Assembly (NCBI GenBank): GCA_032716605.1
Contig: CM064552.1
Span: 12,804,886-12,868,885, forward strand
DNA: 64,000 nt
Direction: 5' to 3'
DNA from: Paralithodes platypus
Lineage: Eukaryota > Arthropoda > Malacostraca > Decapoda > Lithodidae
Each line of letters begins with the position of its first letter. Within the stretch, counting starts at the first letter, position 1. The notes under the pieces are model-generated. The model saw only the letters and a list, made by a program, of their open reading frames with translations, was not told the DNA's origin and did no database searches. Of this stretch, positions 9,591 through 21,727 are shown in pieces. The position numbers and the translations under genes were made by a program.

Positions 9591-9971
9591 TTAAGGGAGC
9601 CCACCTCGCTTTGTTTTTATCTTTCTCGCCCTCTCTCTTTGGCTTGTATCCATTCAGCCTTCTGTTTTAAGACTTTTACCCCCATCCAGGTGTCAATATT
9701 TTCCTGGCGAGCGGTAGCGAGCCAGCATATATATATTTTTGTTTTGACAGCAAGGTAAATTTGTAAATTTTCGATAGAAAATTGTGCCCGGCGAAGCCGG
9801 ATCTCACCATACAATGCTGTCTCGCTATCGCTCGCCAGGAAGAAATTGCCACCTGGACGGGGATAAACGTCTTAAAACAGTTGGCTGAATGGGAGCCGAA
9901 TGGATACAAGCCAGGGAAAGAGAGAAAAGGAGAGAAAGATAAAACAAAAAAAGCCGGTGACCCCCCCTTAA
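9591..9971 (+). mobile_element. MITE-B, complete
   Basis: TTAAGGGAGCCCACC at the left, GGTGACCCCCCCTTAA at the right. Inverted core copies lie at about 9713 (CTGGCGAGCGGTAGCGAGCC) and about 9822 (CTCGCTATCGCTCGCCAGG). Between them sits the hairpin GCCCGGCGAAGCCGG. Small ORFs across it are shadows. Confidence 0.85.
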
Positions 9972-9994
9972 GCCTTCTTTCTGTCTCTTACTCG

Positions 9995-10876
9995 CTTTCT
10001 CTCTTTCTGACGCTCGCTTATTATTCTTACTCTTCCTGACGCTCGCTTATTATTCTCTCTTCCTGACGCTCGCTTATTCTTCTTACTCTTCCTGACGCTC
10101 GCTTATTATTCTTACTCTTCCTGACGCTCGCTTATTATTCTTACTCTTCCTGACGCTCGCTTATTATTCTCTCTTCCTGACGCTCGCTTATTATTCTTAC
10201 TCTTCCTGACGCTCGCTTATTATTCTTACTCTTCCTGACGCTCGCTTATTATTCTCTCTTCCTGACGCTCGCTTATTATTCTTACTCTTCCTGACGCTCG
10301 CTTATTATTCTTACTCTTCCTGACGCTCGCTTATTATTCTCTCTTCCTGACGCTCGCTTATTACTCTTCCTGACGCTAGCTTATTATTCTTCCTGACGCT
10401 CGCTTATTATTCTTCCTGACGCTCGCTTATTATTCTTCCTGATTCTCGCTTATTATTCTTCCTGACGCTCGCTTATTATTCTTCCTGACGCTCGCTTATT
10501 ATTCTTCCTGACGCTCGCTTATTATTCTTCCTGACGCTCGCTTATTATTCTTCCTGACGCTCGCTTATTATTCTTCCTGACGCTCGCTTAATATTCTTCC
10601 TGACGCTCGCTTATTATTCTTCCTGACGCTCGCTTATTATTCTTCTTGACGCTCGCTTATTATTCTTCCTGACGCTCGCTTATTATTCTTCCTGACGCTC
10701 GCTTATTATTCTTCCTGACGCTCGCTTAATTATTCTTCCTGACGCTCGCTTATTATTCTTCCTGACGCTCGCTTATTATTCTTCCTGACGCTCGCTTATT
10801 ATTCTTCCTGACGCTCGCTTATTATTCTTCCTGACGCTCGCTTATTATTCTTCCTGACGCTCGCTTATTATTCTTG
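9995..10876 (+). repeat. 0.87-kb minisatellite, unit TTCCTGACGCTCGCTTATTATTC
   Basis: The 23-bp core appears with spacers TTACTC (29 bp), TCTC (27 bp) or none (23 bp). From about 10100 to 10350 the order 29-29-27 repeats as an 85-bp higher-order unit. From about 10375 only the 23-bp form is used, about 21 times, with rare point changes. It starts 24 bp after the end of a MITE-B copy. Confidence 0.9.
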
Positions 10877-10962
10877 CTCTTAGTATTTAGGCAAAGTTTT
10901 TTTTTTTTTTTTGATGGTCATTATCTCTGGAATTTCCCTTTATGGAACAATCAAGTGTATGT

Positions 10963-11189
10963 AATTGACCACTTGCGAGTTTCGTTTTTATAAAGAAGTT
11001 GGAGCTGTAGACATCGATATTTTGCAGAAATTGCAGCTAAATTACGGTTCTTGAAAATTTTATGATACATAAAACCCAATTCAACATTCGTGTTATCCAC
11101 CAGAAATCTACATTATTACTGCATTTCTGTTTAATATCTATTTTATGGCTCCAACTTCCTTGTTGCCTGAAACTCGCAAATGGTCAATT
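10963..11189. mobile_element. foldback MITE, 227 bp
   Basis: Terminal inverted repeats AATTGACCACTTGCGAGTTT and its inverse, with a second inner pair GAAGTTGGAGC. Single copy in this window. Superfamily not determined. Confidence 0.65.
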
Positions 11190-11468
11190 GTTGTAAAATG
11201 GGTGTGGAGTTGAGGCGAAGTACAGTCAGCTGCAGAGAAAGGTGGTACAAATGTTATTGAAATATTCTGACACTCTGATGTAACATTTTAAAATATTCCC
11301 TTTAGACACAGGCCCTAGTCAGTATTTAATTCCAATATTAGTAGTTTGCCTCTATCATTAATCTAATTATAATGCACCAGCCACTTGTACAGTACATGTT
11401 ATTGTATATACATCATCTGTGACATAATTTGAGGATTCAAAATTAGATTTCTAGTTTGGGCGAATGCA
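11190..11468. other. AT-rich spacer, nothing recognised
   Basis: No gene or repeat seen. Confidence 0.5.
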
Positions 11469-11612
11469 GGCTCGCTATCGCTCGCCAGGATAAAATCGAC
11501 ACCTAAATTGCACAAAAGGTCTTAAAATTGACAGAATGGCGCCGAAATTCTTGAAATCACCAAACTGATGGGGCAAACGTCTTAAAATCTCAAAAGCAAT
11601 GGGGTTCATAGT
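11469..11612 (-). mobile_element. MITE-A fragment
   Basis: Core CTCGCTATCGCTCGCCAGG at its left edge, then diverged GGTCTTAAAATTGACA and AACTGATGGGGCAAACGTC. Both TTAA ends are lost. Confidence 0.75.
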
Positions 11613-12183
11613 CCGACCAGCTGCAGGTACTGTGAAAACAAATCGAGAGCATAACAAAGGTTAATAAGATAGAGATTGGTTTATTAATAGTTATTATCCT
11701 TGTTTACTTGAAATGCCATTTGTTTTCAATAGATGTCGGACCTATTACTACTAAGATTAATTAAAAGGGTATATTACCCATATGGATGATTAATTTAGGC
11801 ACATGGACCGTTGTTGTCCTGTTTTTGTGTTCCCTTGCTTCCTTCATTCATTGTCTTAATATTCAGTATATATATATATATACACAGTATATATTCCTTA
11901 AAACTACAATATGTTTTGTGATATGTGTATTAAGTTTGCATGTATTTGTGATCCAGTACCGAGAATGAGGACATCTCTCTCCAGCCTAGTCTCTGTGGCT
12001 GCCTGGCACGGAATATTCCAATTACCCGGCCAGTTTTACGGCCAGATAGCATCACGGTTCGATTAATGCCTCAGCCCCGACCCTGGGAATATATCTCCAT
12101 TAGTGGCGGATGTCGCGTGTTGGGCCGGTGCCATCTATGATATATAGACTACGAATATTGTATATATCTAGGTGCCATCCTTA
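11613..12183. other. spacer, no gene seen
   Basis: AT-rich to about 11960. GC-richer 11970-12180 contains GGCCGGTGCCATC-like words that continue past the MITE-C insertion at 12399-12480, so the MITE appears to split an older sequence. Confidence 0.4.
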
Positions 12184-12395
12184 AGGCGGTGTCACACGAG
12201 CGATTTTTCCGTCAATTTTTAGGAGCAATTGTATTCTGGCAGGCTTAAAATTTCAGTTACATCAGAAATCTGCCACCTAGCATCATCTACCGTCAGTCTA
12301 GTTCCTGATCCCAGTGTAAATAAAACTCAAAATATCACAAGAAAAAAACTTGCTCATCGAAAATTGCCGGAAAAAGCGCTCGTGTGACACCGCCT
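12184..12395. mobile_element. MITE-C, complete, 212 bp
   Basis: Ends AGGCGGTGTCACACGAGCGA and its inverse, flanked by TTA at 12181-12183 and 12396-12398. A 3-bp TTA/TAA duplication is the PIF/Harbinger habit; that assignment is inference. Confidence 0.85.
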
Positions 12396-12493
12396 TTATC
12401 CAATTTACGGCCATATTCTTATTAGTGGATGGGCCAGATCCCGAATCTCACGAATCAGTACCATCCAAGGGAGTCTAAATGTCATCATGATCT

Positions 12494-12708
12494 TTAACCT
12501 CTGTTGTACCGGTGCCGTCCTTGTAACTTTATTCTGGCTACTATTAGACGATTTTATGCAGCATACGAAGTGCCTCAACCAATTAACAGTCTTCGAACTA
12601 TCTCACATAACCTTAATTACTGCCACAGATACTTCTTAAAATGCAAATAATCGTCTACATATAGCTAGAATAAATTGAAAAAGACGTCGCCGGTACAAAA
12701 CGGGTTAA
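12494..12708. mobile_element. MITE-E, subtype with GTACCGGTG end, 215 bp
   Basis: Begins TTAACCTCTGTTGTACCGGT and ends GCCGGTACAAAACGGGTTAA. The inner inverted motif TTCTGGCTACTATTAGACGAT faces AATCGTCTACATATAGCTAGAAT. It aligns along its full length with 44539-44754. Confidence 0.75.
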
Positions 12709-12924
12709 TTTACTGCTATAACACGATATGGGAACTTAATAAAGAAAGGAGACGGTTAAATCAGACAATATTTATAACTATGTATATTTAGAAAAGGCAA
12801 AACATACCGATTCACCTGAATGAAGCCCTTGACTGTATAAAGTATAATGCGATGCGGGTTTTTGAAAGTTGCCGCCTTAATGCATGATATTAGCTTGCCT
12901 CTGTTATGGCAAAGTTCACACTAT

Positions 12925-13312
12925 CTGGTTTGACGTATTGGGTGGGAGGGGGGGGGGGGGGGGAGGGATTATGATTTAGTTTGATTGTTAGTTAGAGTTT
13001 CATTGTTTTTGCCATTTTCAAGCAATGTATTGTTAGTTTACCCCTTGACTATAACACATAAAATAAAATAAAAAATACCGTCCCCCATACCCCTTTCAAG
13101 CTAATTACCTACATGACATTTAAGGTAAAATAATGTCCTGGCCAAAGACCGATTTCTCCTAAATTGCTTGTTTGTTATTGTTCTACACCCGAATGGGGTC
13201 TTATAAGAGCCAAACAAATTGGACGACATTTCCTAAAATCTCCAAACTACTAGACTGAAACAGGAAGTTCAAGAAGACCCGCCTCGAAGCATATAAGGTT
13301 AAGATATGCAGT
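12925..13312 (-). mobile_element. diverged MITE-A relative
   Basis: Contains GTCCTGGCCAAAGACCGATT, CTCCAAACTACTAGACTGAAA and GAAGAAGACC..., parallel to 16205-16496. The core motif is largely lost. A G run lies at 12946-12962. Confidence 0.5.
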
Positions 13313-14570
13313 ATTTATCTGTCTATTATGACAGTGAGTTGAGCGGAGCGTAGTGCGGTGTTATCAAAGTCTGAAGGTCGGTGATGTCTGAACCACTTTT
13401 TACTGTCACTAAGGCCAGGGCTGGTTTGAGTGACTCGACAGAAGAGGGGAACCAGCTTCGTTATGCTCCTAGGGTAATCGATTTGGGTTGCGCCTCGAAT
13501 CGGAGAAGAATGGGGATTTCTTTATTGTTGGTTTTATTATGTCGTAGCTTTTTTTAAATCTTTGTTACGCTCCTATGGTAATCCAGTTCCAAAACTGAGT
13601 GGAATATGATTTATTTTTGGTTATAATATTTCCTAGTTATTTTGCTTTACTTAAAACTTATCTTTATTATTATGTCCATTATGAGTAGCTAAGATTTATC
13701 TTTTTGTCTGTGTATAAATTAATTGTACCGTTGTTAACATTCAAACCCGTCCACTACCTATGATGACATTAATTATGAAAAACTAATTTCGTAGTCTCCA
13801 GTAGAAAGTATCCTAGTTAGTACACACTGAATATAGGTCTGCTGTGTATAATAATAAACCCTATATATTTAAAATATGCTGTATATACAGTATACTCACT
13901 TAGTAAAGCCATCAAATCGACGATGAATGTCTTTATATTACGATATTCTAGCTACCATACATCAACGCGTTTACCATGTGAAAGGCATACTGTAGGGAAA
14001 TGGATATACTGTAATAGTTAATTGCAGCTGCCATGTAACACCCATGTAAATACTACCGTACTTCCCCCTTGTTGTCCTAGGTTAATAATGTACCCCTCTT
14101 TTCTCTTTCTCTCGTTTAATAATGTATATCTCTCTCCCCAGATCCCGTGTTGACGCTAGACATATCCACGAGTGCACTAAGGTATGTTGTGTATATTATG
14201 TAATTGTTGGGGCTTACATAACTTTGTATTATATAGTTCATAGACTAAAACTCGTTATCATCCGAGAGAGCAGTTTCTTAAATATAATTATATTCTACTA
14301 GAAATGTCCCTGTATAACTATGGAAACTTACTTGAAGGTGATAACCTGATCGTCCTACCAACGCTGCTATATCTATCGGTGCGACAACATTGTCAACAAT
14401 TTACACCACTCTTAATTTACAATTTAATTAATCATTAGGCTTTCAAAATTAGAGGATTTTACTTGACAGTAAAGTTGCTAAGTAAAGAGAGTCCAAGAAC
14501 TGGAGACATGGCCATCAAAGTACCAAACTCTTTGGTCACATCTCACGGTCTGTGCACACTCCTCGGGCCT
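13313..14570. other. spacer, no gene seen
   Basis: 13330-13500 is GC-richer with no ORF; the rest is AT-rich with many stops. Confidence 0.45.
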
Positions 14571-14571
14571 G

Positions 14572-14706
<135 letters not shown>

Positions 14707-14820
14707 CAGTTACTCAGTTACTTGTTCGTCAAGGGGAATCCACGCAATGCGAGCTAAGCTCATTATTATCGCGCCTCCTTAACTGGGAATGTATTGCGTG
14801 AAATGCATGTTAAGTGTTTT

Positions 14821-15190
14821 ATGTACTGTTGGAATGGCTGTGGATGTGTGTGTAGTCTGTATTTTAGCCAATTGGCGACATCGGAAACGAAGGCTTAGGG
14901 TGGATCTGTATGGTACCATTCTCACTATAGACGGTACCGTCTCGCCCGAAGGCTTAGGTAGCCATCAGCTTAGGTGAACCATATGATACCCATCTCGCCT
15001 TGTACCATTTTTGCCAACCCCAGATGGGACGTCACAACGTCGCCCACTTATTCCAGGTACCTATTTACAGCTAGGTGAACTGAGGCTAACACATGAAAGG
15101 AGACAAGCCCAATTTGTCTCCGCCCGGCCGGGGATTGAACCCCCGACCCCTCGTGTGTGAGACGAGAGCTCTACCTACTAGGCTACGGGT
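14821..15190 (-). mobile_element. tRNA-Val-like SINE, copy 1
   Basis: The minus strand has a tRNA-shaped head at 15122-15190: CCTAGTAGGTAGAGC (box A), anticodon arm CTCGT-CTCACAC-ACGAG (anticodon CAC, Val) and box B GGGGTTCAATCCCCG. A 9-bp hairpin GGAGACAA...TTTGTCTCC follows at about 15098-15120. The body then runs about 280 bp to 14821. It aligns without length change with 18579-18948. A (GT)n array touches the head side. Confidence 0.8.
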
Positions 15191-15221
<31 letters not shown>

Positions 15222-15564
15222 ATGTATGTATGTATGTAAGTGTATATATAATATGCATGTACTGTATATGAGTATGTGTATAGAGGAGAGAGGCAGAGCG
15301 AGCCAGATGAAGCATTAATCACTCTCTCGGCTTATGCTAACTTTACTCCAGTTGGCCCCACCGATTGTTTGCCTTCGCTCCCAAAAGTTTAAAGTTTGTA
15401 TCAACAGTGTGTTTGAGGTGGTGTGGTCCCTTGGGGGTGGGGATAGTGGGGGGTTGATTGTTCGTATTCACATAGTTTTGTTCCTTTGTTGCATTTCTGA
15501 GGGTGGCTTAGAACTAACAAATATATAATAGGTACTGTACCGGTTTTATTACTATGCTTTTACA

Positions 15565-15565
<1 letters not shown>
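15191..15565. other. short GT/GTAT array then spacer
   Basis: GT and GTAT repeats to about 15245, then AT-rich sequence with no recognised gene. Confidence 0.5.
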
Positions 15566-15613
<48 letters not shown>

Positions 15614-15640
15614 AATAATAATAATGACAATAATAATATA
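15566..15640. repeat. (TAA)n array
   Basis: About 64 bp almost pure, then broken. Confidence 0.9.
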
Positions 15641-16204
15641 CAAATATATAAATGTGTCACATTGTGAATGGTTTGTTTTCATTGATGAGTTTGGACATTC
15701 AAGACGTGACGGTTTAAACTTAATGTTTCTGTACCATATTTGACCTATAATTGTACAGCTTAATATTAAACTATAAATAATTAAATTCTCGAAACAAATA
15801 CAATAGCCTGTGTGTATTCTGAAACCTCCAAGATTGATCTGATGTATTGAAGAAAACAAAACAAATATGCAGTGACATGTATGTTGATCAAAAAGGCTAC
15901 AAACATGCCGTAATAACTTTGCAATCAAGATGGAGACATGGCTATTTTCCGTGAGCTGAGGAAAACAAGCAAGAGACCAGAGTGGTAGGGTAAAAGTGTA
16001 AATTAAAGAGTGAATTGTGTAAAAGTGTGAATTAAAGAAAGTGAGATAATTCAATATCGAGCTTATATTGTCTGATCTCTCACCGTATCGGTTAACACTA
16101 TCTGCCCCGACGTCTTGGGGGTTATTGTGATATTCAGTTTAGTTATTATTGAGGATATTGCGTATTTTTACCATATTCGAGCAATGTAATTTAGTTTGTC
16201 CCCT
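15641..16204. other. AT-rich spacer, nothing recognised
   Basis: The open frame on the minus strand has no recognisable domain and is low-complexity at its end. Confidence 0.45.
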
Positions 16205-16496
16205 AGGCTAACAAAAGCGCCTTCCCAGACTTCCTTCAAACTAACGAAAACAAAATCCACCCAAACCCCCTTCTAGGTAATTTTGTAAATTTGTCTGTAG
16301 AAATATGTCCCGGTCGAAGACCGAATTCGTCTAAGCTAGAGGCTCGCTATTGCTTGCCTAGAACAAAAATCGACACCTGAATGGGTTGAAGGGTCTTATC
16401 GCCAGACTAATGGGCTGAAACGCCTGAGAATCCCCAAACTAATGGAGCGAAACAGTGGAGTCGAAGAAGACCCCCTCGGTCCAAATAGAGTTAAGT
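16205..16496 (-). mobile_element. diverged MITE-A relative
   Basis: Keeps CCCGGTCGAAGACCG, a mutated core CTCGCTATTGCTTGCC, and GACACCTGAATGGG. It ends ACCCCCTCGG without TTAA. Confidence 0.6.
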
Positions 16497-16565
16497 ATGC
16501 AAGACCAACGTACAGTTGAGTACACCAATCGATGGTACGGAACTATTTTTGTTAATTATGATTGT

Positions 16566-16800
16566 TACCTCCGCCAACGAAGTTGAAGGAGGTTATGTTG
16601 TTGCCTCAGTTTGTCTCTTAGCTGTTTGCTGTGTGTCTGCAATCAAGATATCTCAAAACAGTTATGACCCGATGTTCACGAAATGTGTTGGCCAAATAAG
16701 ATATGCTCCAAGGAAGAAGTGGTTTCATTTAGGGATGATCAGTAGAGCTCATACCTCCGCAAGCGTAGGCGTAGGTATGCGCTCTCCCGAGTACCTTTCT
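16566..16800 (+). repeat. CTCCGCCAACGAAG...GGAGGTTATGTT repeat
   Basis: Starts TTACCTCCGCCAACGAAGTT, a hairpin-like start also found at 59139-59250 and, degraded, near 42370. It resembles the widespread invertebrate repeats beginning with this motif. The open frame through it is not a recognised protein. Confidence 0.5.
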
Positions 16801-16948
16801 ATTTAGTATATGAACTTTATATACTTAAATGTAGCTACATTGCCATAATTGAAATATTCCAGGTACCGATTATATTGTGTGCGCAAAGGAATAACTTCAC
16901 TACCTGGGAAGTCATTAGCACTTTTAATTGAGTTACGTGTATGTGTGT

Positions 16949-16990
<42 letters not shown>
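16949..16990. repeat. (TAA)n array
   Basis: Followed at 17096-17118 by an A run; 17170-17345 is rich in ACAT/ATAC words. Confidence 0.85.
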
Positions 16991-16992
<2 letters not shown>

Positions 16993-17447
16993 CGGTTTAT
17001 TAAAGAATGGCAGCCTCATGAGCTGAAAATACACATTTTACAATTTAGTGGATGAACATGAGATGTACAGATATGAAGATGGTAAGGTCAGTTTACAAAA
17101 AAAAAAAAAAAAAAAAAATAATGATGCAGGTGCAGAATACAAATTATCATGAAATAACCATGAGAATAAGTGATATACAGTACATATACACATTTATTTT
17201 ACTTACTCATATACAGAACATACATATATACACGTATGTACGCACATACATACGCATACATATATAAGAACATAAGAACATGCAGTAAGTCTGCACATGT
17301 CCGTATACACAAACGCTCACGTATGCACACAAACATACATACATACAAAAACTGTTTTGGTAGGGTCAGGGTAAAGAGGTAAAGGGTAAAGAGGGAGCGG
17401 CAATACAAGTCCGTACAGGTAGGTCATGTTAATCCTCCTCGGTAGTG

Positions 17448-18117
<670 letters not shown>

Positions 18118-18508
18118 TGGTGTGACAGGCCATTATTACACATTATTAATAATATTAACAATGGTTGGGATAGGACTATTTTTATATCTGTCAGTTCTTG
18201 CTCTTATTGGTTGGAGTGTGTTGAAGTGACGAGCTGCACGTGTTGGTCTAGGGGCGTCTGGTGGAAGTAAGTTTCTGTGTCGTGGGTGAACAAGCAGCTT
18301 AGATGCAAACTGTTTGAGTGTGTTGTAGTGGTGGGTTGAAAGTGCAGGTATGCTAAGGATGGTGAGAGCTTCCTCGTACCCTGGATATGTGCCACCCAGG
18401 ATGATCCTGCATGCCCTCCTCTGCACTCTCTCCAATTGACTTGTTGTGTCAGGGTTAGAGAGGAGGACCAGGCGGGAGAGGAGTAGGTGTGTACTTACTC
18501 TAGTTGTA
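18118..18508 (-). mobile_element. LINE tail (jockey/CR1-like), 5' truncated
   Basis: The minus strand reads LLSRLVLLSNPDTTSQ, then LERVQRRACRIILGGTYPGY and LLVHPRHRNLLPP, ending IVNIINNV-stop. The VQRRACRIILG block is the conserved region after reverse transcriptase in arthropod LINEs. About 125 codons are open with no internal stop, so the fragment is fairly young. An ATT-rich end follows the stop. Confidence 0.8.
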
Positions 18509-18578
18509 CTTACTCTAGTTGTATTGCGGGAGTGAGCATGCTCGTTATTTCCCGCCTCCTATATGTGTAGGTGTTATA

Positions 18579-18946
18579 TGTATCGTTGGAATGGCTGTGG
18601 ATGTGTGTGTAGTCTGTATTTTTAGCCAATTGGCGACATCGGAAACGAAGGCTTAGGGTGGATCTGTATGGTACCATTCTCACTATAGACGGTACCGTCT
18701 CGCCCGAAGGCTTAGGTAGCCATCAGCTTAGGTGAACCATATGATACCCATCTCGCCTTGTACCATTTTTGCCAACCCCAGATGGGACGTCACAACGTCG
18801 TCCACTTATTCCAGGTACCTATTTACAGCTAGGTGAACTGAGGCTAACACATGAAAGGAGACAAGCCCAATTTGTCTCCGCCCGGCCGGGGATTGAGCCC
18901 CCGGCCCCTCGTGTGTGAGACGAGAGCTCTACCACTAGCCTACGGG

Positions 18947-18948
<2 letters not shown>
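18579..18948 (-). mobile_element. tRNA-Val-like SINE, copy 2
   Basis: Head at 18880-18948 with TAGGCTAGTGGTAGAGC and GGGGGCTCAATCCCC. Very close to copy 1; similarity extends more weakly to about 18530. A (GT)n array of about 50 bp touches the head. On the minus strand it lies just upstream of the LINE tail at 18118-18508, in the same orientation. Confidence 0.8.
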
Positions 18949-19002
<54 letters not shown>

Positions 19003-19552
19003 AATTAATTTGTCGGTAGGTAATTATCCATTAATCGTATTGTGTATAATTTGTAAGTAGTCCGTAATATGTGTTTTGTTTATTTATCTTGCCCGATGTA
19101 ATTTATAGGGAAGTTGTATGTAAGTATGTGTATTTATCTCGCCCGATGACACTGTACCACCAGCAGTAGGAGTATGTGCCTCCCCAGGGTGTATCTGAAT
19201 CTGATCATCACCACCACCACCACCACCACTTACTGCCTATATCAACAACCTTAAACAGTTAAACACCCATCCTCACTCAAAGAGGACTCAAAGAGAGTTG
19301 GAAGGATGGAGTACAAAGTACAAAGGAAATCAAGCAACAACAGATCTAGTGACCCTTCTAGGTTGCTTGTCCTCCAAAACAATGAGGATCAAGTGTCCAA
19401 ACAGTGGTTTAGAGTGGGTAAGGGAACATTGGAAAGGAAATTACTGCCCTGGACCTAATGTCCGTGGCAGGATTAGGAAGTTAGTAGGGGACAGATGGGT
19501 TAGTAACTGAGGGGGGGATAAAATAAAGTTATCCATTTACAAACACAGTCAG
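18949..19552. other. (GT)n then spacer
   Basis: (GT)n at 18949-18998. 19290-19500 contains CAAGCAACAACAG...TTCTAGGTTGCTTGTCCTCC, an imperfect foldback whose words recur at 25013-25080 and more weakly at 47630-47690. No gene recognised. Confidence 0.4.
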
Positions 19553-19945
19553 TCACGGGGTTGATGCGAGATATTTGTCTAGGCGGAGTTTAAATGAATC
19601 AACGGTGATGCAGTCTATAACGTTTCGGGGAAGCCCATTCCACAAGTTGATAACTCGATTGAAGAAGAAATTCTTAGATTCGTGTGAGTTGTTGTTGTTG
19701 TTCCCTAAGCTGCCTGGCCGAACAGCCCCGTGTGAGTTAAAAGATTTACCAATAATTTTGCAACCGTTTCCCCACGTGTAATTAGATTGGTCGATAGTGA
19801 AGTACTTACTACAGTTCATATTGTCGATGCCTTTGATGATTTTGAACACTTGAATTAAGTCACATCTTAATCTGCGCTGGGTTAAAGGAAATAGATTTAA
19901 TTCTCTAAGACGCTCTTCGTATGGTTTGTTCTTTAGGCTAGGTAG
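19553..19945 (-). mobile_element. LINE tail (CR1/jockey-like)
   Basis: The minus strand reads KPYEERLRELNLFPLTQRRL, then DLIQVFKIIKGID and FFNRVINLWNGLPRNVID, TVDSFKLRLDKYL, stop at 19553. These are the standard blocks after the reverse transcriptase of CR1/jockey-type LINEs. The fragment is open for about 130 codons. It abuts, tail outward, a different LINE tail on the plus strand. Confidence 0.85.
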
Positions 19946-19946
19946 G

Positions 19947-20092
19947 TGAGGAAGTATATGGATGAAGGCGGTGCTGGTTGGGAGGAGGGGCGTCAACTGA
20001 CTGGGGACAGAGGTGCATGGGGGCGGTTCGTTCGTGACCACCCCTTCGGGGATCACTGCGTCAGGCAATAGATAGATAGATAGATATACCGG
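19947..20092 (+). mobile_element. LINE 3' end, same family as 3555-3899
   Basis: Reads VRKYMDEGGAGWEEGRQLTG, then FVRDHPFGDHCVRQ-stop, followed by an ATAG tail and a TA array. It keeps the frame that the 3555 copy has lost. Confidence 0.75.
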
Positions 20093-20094
20093 TA

Positions 20095-20095
<1 letters not shown>

Positions 20096-20156
<61 letters not shown>

Positions 20157-20170
20157 TGTATATATATAAT
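20096..20170. repeat. (TA)n array
   Basis: Starts directly after the ATAG tail of the LINE; ends TACTGTATATATA. Confidence 0.9.
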
Positions 20171-20206
20171 GTGACTTTATTCTGATAATGGGGACAAACA
20201 AGACAA

Positions 20207-20266
20207 TAAATTATATAGAGGTGAAACTGGGAACCAAAAATTGACCCAATAAAAGAGCTTTGTGAT
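20207..20266 (+). repeat. 60-bp perfect inverted repeat, left arm
   Basis: Exact inverse of 21911-21970, 1.6 kb away. Contains GTGAAACTGGGAACC and TTGACCCAATAAAAGAGC. No ORF or family recognised. Confidence 0.85.
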
Positions 20267-20462
20267 TGCACGAGGATGACTCAGCAGAACTGACATAAGA
20301 GGAGTGGGTATAGATATGAGAAAATTGATTGAACCTTTTCAATCAGATGGTGACTTTTTTTTTTTATAAAATTTGAAGTATACTAATGTCAAAGAATTTT
20401 AGCTACCTTAAGAATTGCCTCACAAAGATATATACTGTACTGCATATACTATATATATTCAG

Positions 20463-20463
<1 letters not shown>

Positions 20464-20516
<53 letters not shown>

Positions 20517-20575
20517 CGGTATATATATATATATACATATACATATACATATACATATATATATGTATATATATA
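20464..20575. repeat. (TA)n array with CCCGG interruption
   Basis: Two TA blocks around ATACCCGGTATAT, then CATATA hexamers. Confidence 0.9.
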
Positions 20576-20704
20576 CTCTAGTTGGCTTCTTGTGCAAGAT
20601 ATTTGATGATTATTATATTTTTGTTCCTCATCATATATCTCAGTTCTGTTCTTCCTTTTTAGGTATTTCTTTTGTTTCTCTCCCATTATCGATTTTTCGA
20701 TAGA

Positions 20705-20714
20705 GATAGATATA

Positions 20715-20757
<43 letters not shown>
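20705..20757. repeat. (TA)n array
   Basis: Bounded by ATAGATATATC and ATAGATTGAGG; a short GA run follows. Confidence 0.9.
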
Positions 20758-20758
<1 letters not shown>

Positions 20759-20980
20759 TTGAGGCAGAGGGAGAGAGAGAGAGAGTGGAGGAATCGAGTG
20801 GACGGTAAATAATATTGGGTATCCTCGGCTTCACAATTCCTGCTGTTAAAACCATATTCTGACTGTCAGTACTCGACCAGACAATGTTCCTAATTTTAAC
20901 AAACCTTTTCATAGTGGTTAGGGGTACGGTAATGTATTCTCTGTCATGATGGTAGACTGGTACTAGAACGATATAATTTT

Positions 20981-21074
20981 CAGGATGTTTATTTAAATTT
21001 GATGGAGGTCTAGGGAGGAAACTAGAAAAATAATGAATACATGCAAAAATCGCCCAAAAAGTGAACCCCCTTAA
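20981..21074 (+). mobile_element. MITE-A, right-end fragment
   Basis: GATGGAGGTCTAGGGAGGAA to CCCCCTTAA. Both the end and the following AACAGGCTCGCCTG are shared with 21579-21695, so the copied block extends past the MITE end. Confidence 0.75.
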
Positions 21075-21092
21075 ACTAACAGGCTCGCCTGA

Positions 21093-21251
21093 GACAACTC
21101 AACCAGTCGACCATTTCAACCAGTAAATCTCAAATAACTCAGGACCAACCAAAGCAGTGCCAATGTATAGTAATAATCTAACTTGACCTAAATTAACTTA
21201 CACTATTGGTTGAATTGTCACTGGTTGAAATGGTCTACTGATACAGTTGTC
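21093..21251. mobile_element. foldback MITE, 159 bp
   Basis: Ends GACAACTCAACCAGTCGACC and inverse, with about 34 bp of paired sequence including CCATTTCAACCAGT. Single copy here. Confidence 0.7.
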
Positions 21252-21317
21252 CGGTCACTCCTTGGCAAAGTTTTGATGATTATAGTGACTAGCGACTATG
21301 TCATCCATTTTGCTACT

Positions 21318-21674
21318 TTAAGGGGAGATGGGCCGGTTTCCTGGACCACTTTCTCCCTCATGTTTAGCCTCATTAGTTTTCAGATGTTAAGATAGTTAGT
21401 TAATTTTAAGGCCTTTCGCCCCATTTCTTCATCAATATTTAGACCTTTCGTGCTATTTAGGTGTCGATTTTGTCCCTGACGAATGATTGTGAGCCTGTAA
21501 TGTTGGAAGAATCGGCCTTCGGCCGGGACATTTTTCTACTGAAAAATTTACAAATTAATCTAGAAGGGGGATCTAATGGATGTTTATTTAAATTTGATGG
21601 AGGTCTAGGGAGGAAACTAGAACAATTATGAATACGTGCAAAAATCGCACAAAAAGTGAACCATCCCCCCTTAA
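21318..21674 (+). mobile_element. MITE-A, complete, 357 bp
   Basis: TTAA at both ends (21318-21321, 21671-21674), left GGGGAGATGGGCC, right GTGAACCATCCCCCC. Hairpin GGCCTTCGGCC at about 21512. No coding capacity. Confidence 0.9.
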
Positions 21675-21727
21675 ACCAACAGGCTCGCCTGTGACGTTAC
21701 TTCAAACCGCGGTGGCGTCATCCAAAA

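Noticed and set aside
15122..15190. tRNA-Val (CAC) gene
   Set aside because: Tied to a 370-bp SINE present twice, with a mismatched acceptor stem; not an independent tRNA gene.
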